NCBI GenBank assembly: GCA_910575405.1
Contig: CAJTER010000016.1
Coordinates: 25,807 to 89,806, forward strand
Length of the DNA stretch: 64,000 nucleotides
DNA from: Clostridia bacterium
GTDB taxonomy: Bacteria > Bacillota > Clostridia > Peptostreptococcales > Anaerovoracaceae
Direction of reading: 5' to 3'
Shown: positions 60,870-64,000 of the stretch, one piece after another
How positions within the stretch are numbered: the stretch's first letter is position 1
Layout: each line of letters starts with the position of its first letter
Notes under the pieces: generated by a model
Seen by the model: the letters and a program-made list of their open reading frames with translations, nothing else
What the model was told of the DNA's origin: nothing
Database searches by the model: none
Program-made: the position numbers and the translations under genes

Positions 60870-61727
60870 TTATCTTCTTTTTTCCATCACATACTGCGGA
60901 TCTACGCCAAACATTTGCACCAGCTCAAGCTCTGGAGATTGCAGCAGATCTTCTACTGTAACAAGTCTTCCGCCATCTCCATCCAGATCATAGCCAAACT
61001 GCATGAAGGCATACCAGACAAGATAAGCGCACTGAGCTGTCATTTCCCGGCAGTCTTCTTCCTGTCTCCTGTCAAAAATGCCGCTGAACAAGCTGTAGGG
61101 TACGCCTTTCAGGTTTTGCCGTGCAAAGACTGCGATCTCTCTGCGTTCTGCTGCAGACGCGTTCCTGAGCCGAAGAAGAATAAAATCGCCACCATCTGTC
61201 CAGTGATGCATGCTCTTGATTTTTGAGGCGCATCCCGGCATAACGGCTTCCAGGCACAGGGCCTTCTCCGCATCCACCACCAGCCCCGCATGACCGTGTT
61301 TCCACCCCAGAGTGTGAGATGAAAAGGATAGAAAAATATCACCGTCTTCGACAGATGCCAGAGGAATATGTTCACCCTTCTGAAGGACTGCCCGATCCTG
61401 CTTTGTAAAAAAGCTTCCCCTGCATTCTGTCTCCCGTTCTTTAAGAAAAACTTCCTGGAACTGCATAACTTCTTCATCCTCAAGCTGCCTTACCGCCGCC
61501 CTTCCCAGCCCAGTCTGCGACAGGAGCCAATCCCATTGCGGCTGCTTCAGATCCGATTCCTGCAGCATGCCCCGCAGCTCCTGCTTTTGCATTCTCTCTT
61601 CTGCTGCCACGCTTCTCATATCCCAGTGAACAAATGGCTGGAAACATGCATTGGCAAAAAAGGCCGCTGCTGCAATGGCCCCTACAAGAAAATGGCGTTT
61701 CAAGCTGCTTTCACCCCAGGAATTCAT
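60870..61727 (-). CDS. YiiX-like permuted papain-fold hydrolase, membrane-anchored
   Basis: A 285-residue protein with an N-terminal helix (FLVGAIAAAAFFANACF) and an NlpC/P60-type permuted catalytic core: the His comes first (H146 in KHGHAGLVV, after LASVEDGDIFLSF) and the Cys later (C233 in TAQCAYLVWYAF), the order of YiiX/YaeF-type enzymes. A wall amidase or lipid-linked hydrolase is possible. GGAGGG is ahead of ATG 61727. Divergent from the GDPD gene. Confidence 0.78.
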   Translation of the reverse strand: MNSWGESSLKRHFLVGAIAAAAFFANACFQPFVHWDMRSVAAEERMQKQELRGMLQESDLKQPQWDWLLSQTGLGRAAVRQLEDEEVMQFQEVFLKERETECRGSFFTKQDRAVLQKGEHIPLASVEDGDIFLSFSSHTLGWKHGHAGLVVDAEKALCLEAVMPGCASKIKSMHHWTDGGDFILLRLRNASAAERREIAVFARQNLKGVPYSLFSGIFDRRQEEDCREMTAQCAYLVWYAFMQFGYDLDGDGGRLVTVEDLLQSPELELVQMFGVDPQYVMEKRR

Positions 61728-61781
61728 ACCAGACTCCCTCCTTCACTCAGTATGCGCAGAGCTTTCGGTTCTCATACCTAC

Positions 61782-61810
61782 TTGAATTCCTTTCCGGAAA
61801 AGCCTATAAT
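61782..61810 (+). promoter_or_regulatory. Promoter of the glycerophosphodiesterase gene
   Basis: TTGAAT (61782-61787), 17-base spacer, TATAAT (61805-61810). Confidence 0.75.
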
Positions 61811-61845
61811 AAAGTGAATAAAAAGAAAGTATTGGGGTAAGCTTT

Positions 61846-63699
61846 ATGACAGATCGATCACCGTTTTTAAATATGATAGGAACCGCGTTTCTTACTTTTT
61901 TTAAGGTACTTCCCGCGCTTCTGCTCTTTGAAGTAGCCTACAAGCTGCTGTGCACCGCGATTTTTAGTCCGCTCCTCAGTCTCATCATGCAGCAGGCCCT
62001 GAACATCAGCGGGTATGAAATGGCTTTTAATGGAGATATTGCCGGATTTTATACGAATGCCGCCGGAATTATCGGTACGATTGTGCTGTGTATTTTTGCT
62101 GCATTTTTAGCCTATTTTGAATTTGCTGTTTTGATTTTGATGATTTATTATCGGTATATGGGAATCCCCTTTTCACTGGCCGATTCTATGAAAATGGCCC
62201 TGACTACCTTCAGGAGCATGAGAAGTGTCGGGTTTATCGGATTTATTCTCTATGCCCTTGGGCTTCTTCCCCTCATCAATCTGGGTTTTGCCCCCTCCAT
62301 CCGGCCTAAGGGGGAAATCCCCAATTTTATCAGTGGAGAGCTTTACAAATCGACTCTTGGGACCATTGGTATGGCTGTTTTCTATGTGATCATGTATCTG
62401 CTCTTTTTCTGCCTGATTTTTGTACTGCCCGCCATGGTCCTTCGCCGCCGCAAGTTCGGCCGCTCTATCCGGGTCAGCCTTTCCCTGCTCCTTTCCATGA
62501 AGCTGAAGCATGCAATCCCTCTGATTCTGGTCTTCGTGTTATGGGGCGTCCTATTTTTGTACCCTGGCTTTATACCTACCTATTATGCGGGAATCTCTGA
62601 TGCTGATCTGGCGCAGATTCTGGGAAACTTTTTCTTTTCCTGGAAGAGCATTCTTCACTTCCTCCTGGGGGAAGGACTCCAGATCCTGCTGAAAATTATG
62701 TTGTTTACTTTTCTCATTGCCCTGTATCTTCTTACCAGCGGCAAGGTGAGCCTCAATGAAAAGGCCATGCCTACGATTGATCGCAGACTGCAGACGACCC
62801 ACAGTATACTTTCCAGGGTTTACGGCCTTTTTCGCAAAATCGGCCAGTCCGTCAGCTTTTGGATCCGCAGCCGCCCCTTTTACCAAAACCACAAGCGACC
62901 TATCTGGGCAGTTATCTGCATCCTGCTGTTTCTCGGGGTTTTCGGCCTGCTGTACAATCAGCCCAATGCTTACGATCAGGAGGTAGTAGGCCACAGAGGG
63001 AGCCAGGAAGGCGTAGAAAATACCCTCCAGGCCATTAAGGGAGCAGTTGATGCAAAGGCGGATTATGCGGAAATTGATATTTTGCTGTCAAAAGACGGCG
63101 TGCCCATGGTGGTTCACGATGATAATTTGAAACGACTGTCCGGTGAAAACCTGAAAGTATACGATATGACTGCCCGCCAGCTTTCACATGTTTCCCTTTC
63201 GCAGAACGATTTTTCCGGAAAAATTTCCACTCTTGCGGACACGATTGATTACTGCCGCGGCAAGATCGATCTGCTCATTGAATTAAAGCTTCACGGCCAT
63301 GAAAAAAACGATATTGTGAAAGCGGTCACCCGGGTGGTGGAACAAAAGCATTTTCAGAGAAATTGTGAAATTATGTCGCTGGAATACGACCTGGTTAAAA
63401 AGCTGAAAACCGGTTATCCGGAATATAAGATAGGCTACTGCGTTTATGGAAATCTGGGGGCTGCGAAGCTGAATTCTCTGCGGGAGCTAAACGTGGATTT
63501 TCTGATTATCGAAGAAAGCGTTGCCTCCAAAAGCTTCATTTCCGAATGCAACAGGGCATGGCTTCCCACATATGTGTGGACGGTCAATGAAAAGCAGTCT
63601 ATGGAATCATGCCTGAAGATGGGCGCTACCGGCATTATTACGGATAAGCCAAAAGAAGCCCGCAGCGTTGTAGATCAGTTTGTTAAGGATTCGATGTAA
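61846..63699 (+). CDS. Glycerophosphodiester phosphodiesterase with N-terminal membrane domain
   Basis: A 617-residue protein. Residues 1-370 form a membrane domain of about seven or eight helices (GDPD membrane-domain type). The C-terminal catalytic domain has VGHRGSQEGVENTLQAI with the HR and E residues, DYAEIDILLSKDGVPMVVHD (E, D and H) and ends with the PTYVWTVNEKQSMES strand, the GDPD barrel. It should cleave glycerophosphodiesters or lipoteichoic-acid-like polymers at the membrane. Standard length for this fused group. Confidence 0.9.
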   Translation: MTDRSPFLNMIGTAFLTFFKVLPALLLFEVAYKLLCTAIFSPLLSLIMQQALNISGYEMAFNGDIAGFYTNAAGIIGTIVLCIFAAFLAYFEFAVLILMIYYRYMGIPFSLADSMKMALTTFRSMRSVGFIGFILYALGLLPLINLGFAPSIRPKGEIPNFISGELYKSTLGTIGMAVFYVIMYLLFFCLIFVLPAMVLRRRKFGRSIRVSLSLLLSMKLKHAIPLILVFVLWGVLFLYPGFIPTYYAGISDADLAQILGNFFFSWKSILHFLLGEGLQILLKIMLFTFLIALYLLTSGKVSLNEKAMPTIDRRLQTTHSILSRVYGLFRKIGQSVSFWIRSRPFYQNHKRPIWAVICILLFLGVFGLLYNQPNAYDQEVVGHRGSQEGVENTLQAIKGAVDAKADYAEIDILLSKDGVPMVVHDDNLKRLSGENLKVYDMTARQLSHVSLSQNDFSGKISTLADTIDYCRGKIDLLIELKLHGHEKNDIVKAVTRVVEQKHFQRNCEIMSLEYDLVKKLKTGYPEYKIGYCVYGNLGAAKLNSLRELNVDFLIIEESVASKSFISECNRAWLPTYVWTVNEKQSMESCLKMGATGIITDKPKEARSVVDQFVKDSM

Positions 63700-63762
63700 G
63701 AGGCTCGTTATATAACGTTTCAAAACAAGAATTCCGCAATTTCGCCGATTTCCAGGCAATAA

Positions 63763-63800
63763 AAAAACCATCTGAGATAATCAATCCTCAGATGGTTTTT
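63763..63800. terminator. Bidirectional terminator after GDPD and after tRNA-Glu
   Basis: AAAAACCATCTGAG (63763-63776) pairs with CTCAGATGGTTTTT (63787-63800). It ends the rRNA operon running on the minus strand. Confidence 0.85.
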
Positions 63801-63803
63801 CTT

Positions 63804-63878
63804 TGGTGACCCTACCGGGAATCGAACCCGGGTTACCGCCGTGAAAGGGCGGTGTCTTGACCGCTTGACCATAGGGCC
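63804..63878 (-). tRNA. tRNA-Glu (anticodon TTC)
   Basis: Minus strand starts GGCCCTATGGTCAAGCGG; anticodon stem CCGCC/GGCGG with loop CTTTCAC gives TTC; T arm CCGGG-TTCGATT-CCCGG; ends with discriminator A and encoded CCA. It follows the 5S rRNA as in many clostridial rRNA operons. Confidence 0.95.
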
Positions 63879-63884
63879 ATGTAT

Positions 63885-63916
63885 CAAAAGACAGCTACTT
63901 TCGCAGCTGTCTTTTG
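63885..63916 (-). other. Hairpin between 5S rRNA and tRNA-Glu
   Basis: CAAAAGACAGCT (63885-63896) and AGCTGTCTTTTG (63905-63916) form a perfect 12-base stem with an 8-base loop. It may be a processing stem for the 5S-tRNA precursor or a leaky terminator. Confidence 0.6.
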
Positions 63917-63923
63917 AACAAAA

Positions 63924-64000
63924 CCGGCAACGTCCTACTTTCCCAGGCAGTCTCCCACCAAGTATCATCAGCGCTGGGGAGCTTAACTTCTGTGTTCGAG
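63924..64000 (-). rRNA. rrf: 5S ribosomal RNA, 3' part (cut by window edge)
   Basis: Minus strand reads CTCGAACACAGAAGTTAAGC from the window edge, then the characteristic GATGATACTTGGTGGGAGAC and TAGGACGTTGCCGG end. The 5' part lies beyond 64000. Confidence 0.93.

Overview
The window looks like chromosomal DNA of an anaerobic, amino-acid-fermenting Clostridia (Eubacteriales; by gene style something near Anaerovoracaceae or Eubacteriaceae). Support: AGGAGG ribosome sites throughout, a butyryl-CoA-type acyl-CoA dehydrogenase/EtfBA/crotonase operon, a 4-hydroxybutyrate-dehydrogenase-like enzyme close to the Clostridium type, cobalamin mutases, clostridial small membrane proteins and a 5S-tRNA-Glu rRNA operon end. 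The genus is inference; no search was possible.

Layout. 0-1.6 kb: the end of a membrane protein and the CCA-adding enzyme. 1.6-7.6 kb (minus): a cell-surface cluster of two transglutaminase-like secreted proteins, a wall-binding-repeat protein, an MBOAT O-acyltransferase and its AlgX/DHHW-type partner. 7.7-11.6 kb (minus): acyl-CoA dehydrogenase-etfB-etfA-enoyl-CoA hydratase. 11.7-28.6 kb: a catabolic island around a sigma-54 activator (18894-21011, plus). It holds a 4-hydroxybutyrate-dehydrogenase-like enzyme, two glutamate-1-semialdehyde-aminomutase-like class III aminotransferases, a solitary hydantoinase-A-like ATPase, a fused cobalamin-dependent mutase, a sodium symporter with a 35-residue ORF in front, an aldehyde dehydrogenase and a ThDP enzyme, plus a decayed second copy of the mutase. 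Three sigma-54 (-24/-12) promoters with GG-N10-GC spacing precede the mutase, the hydantoinase-like gene and the ThDP enzyme. Each has a related 16-base AT-rich site about 140-180 bases upstream. The substrate is unknown; this is the best candidate in the window for an undescribed system.

28.7-32.8 kb: flavodoxin-like protein, a TetM-sized but diverged translation GTPase, and a MATE exporter. 33.4-38.6 kb: an ilvBNCD operon for branched-chain amino acids. 38.7-48.9 kb: a variable region with chrA and rpn remnants, HicAB, a RelE-type pair, a candidate type I toxin with antisense promoter, a series of small secreted or membrane proteins set among copies of a roughly 185-base repeat, and a PadR/DUF1700-like/secreted-protein operon. 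48.9-53.1 kb: glycerate kinase, APC permease and C69 peptidase. Then tRNA-Pro(GGG), a decayed ATPase pair, two pyridoxamine-oxidase-like proteins, an ArsR-HMA-P-type ATPase metal efflux operon with twin operators, DeoR-gap, a YiiX-like protein, a membrane glycerophosphodiesterase, and finally tRNA-Glu(TTC) and the 3' part of a 5S rRNA on the minus strand.

Three minus-strand genes (DHHW protein, transglutaminase, TetM-like GTPase) share a two-hairpin leader directly before the ribosome site, an apparent recurrent cis-element.
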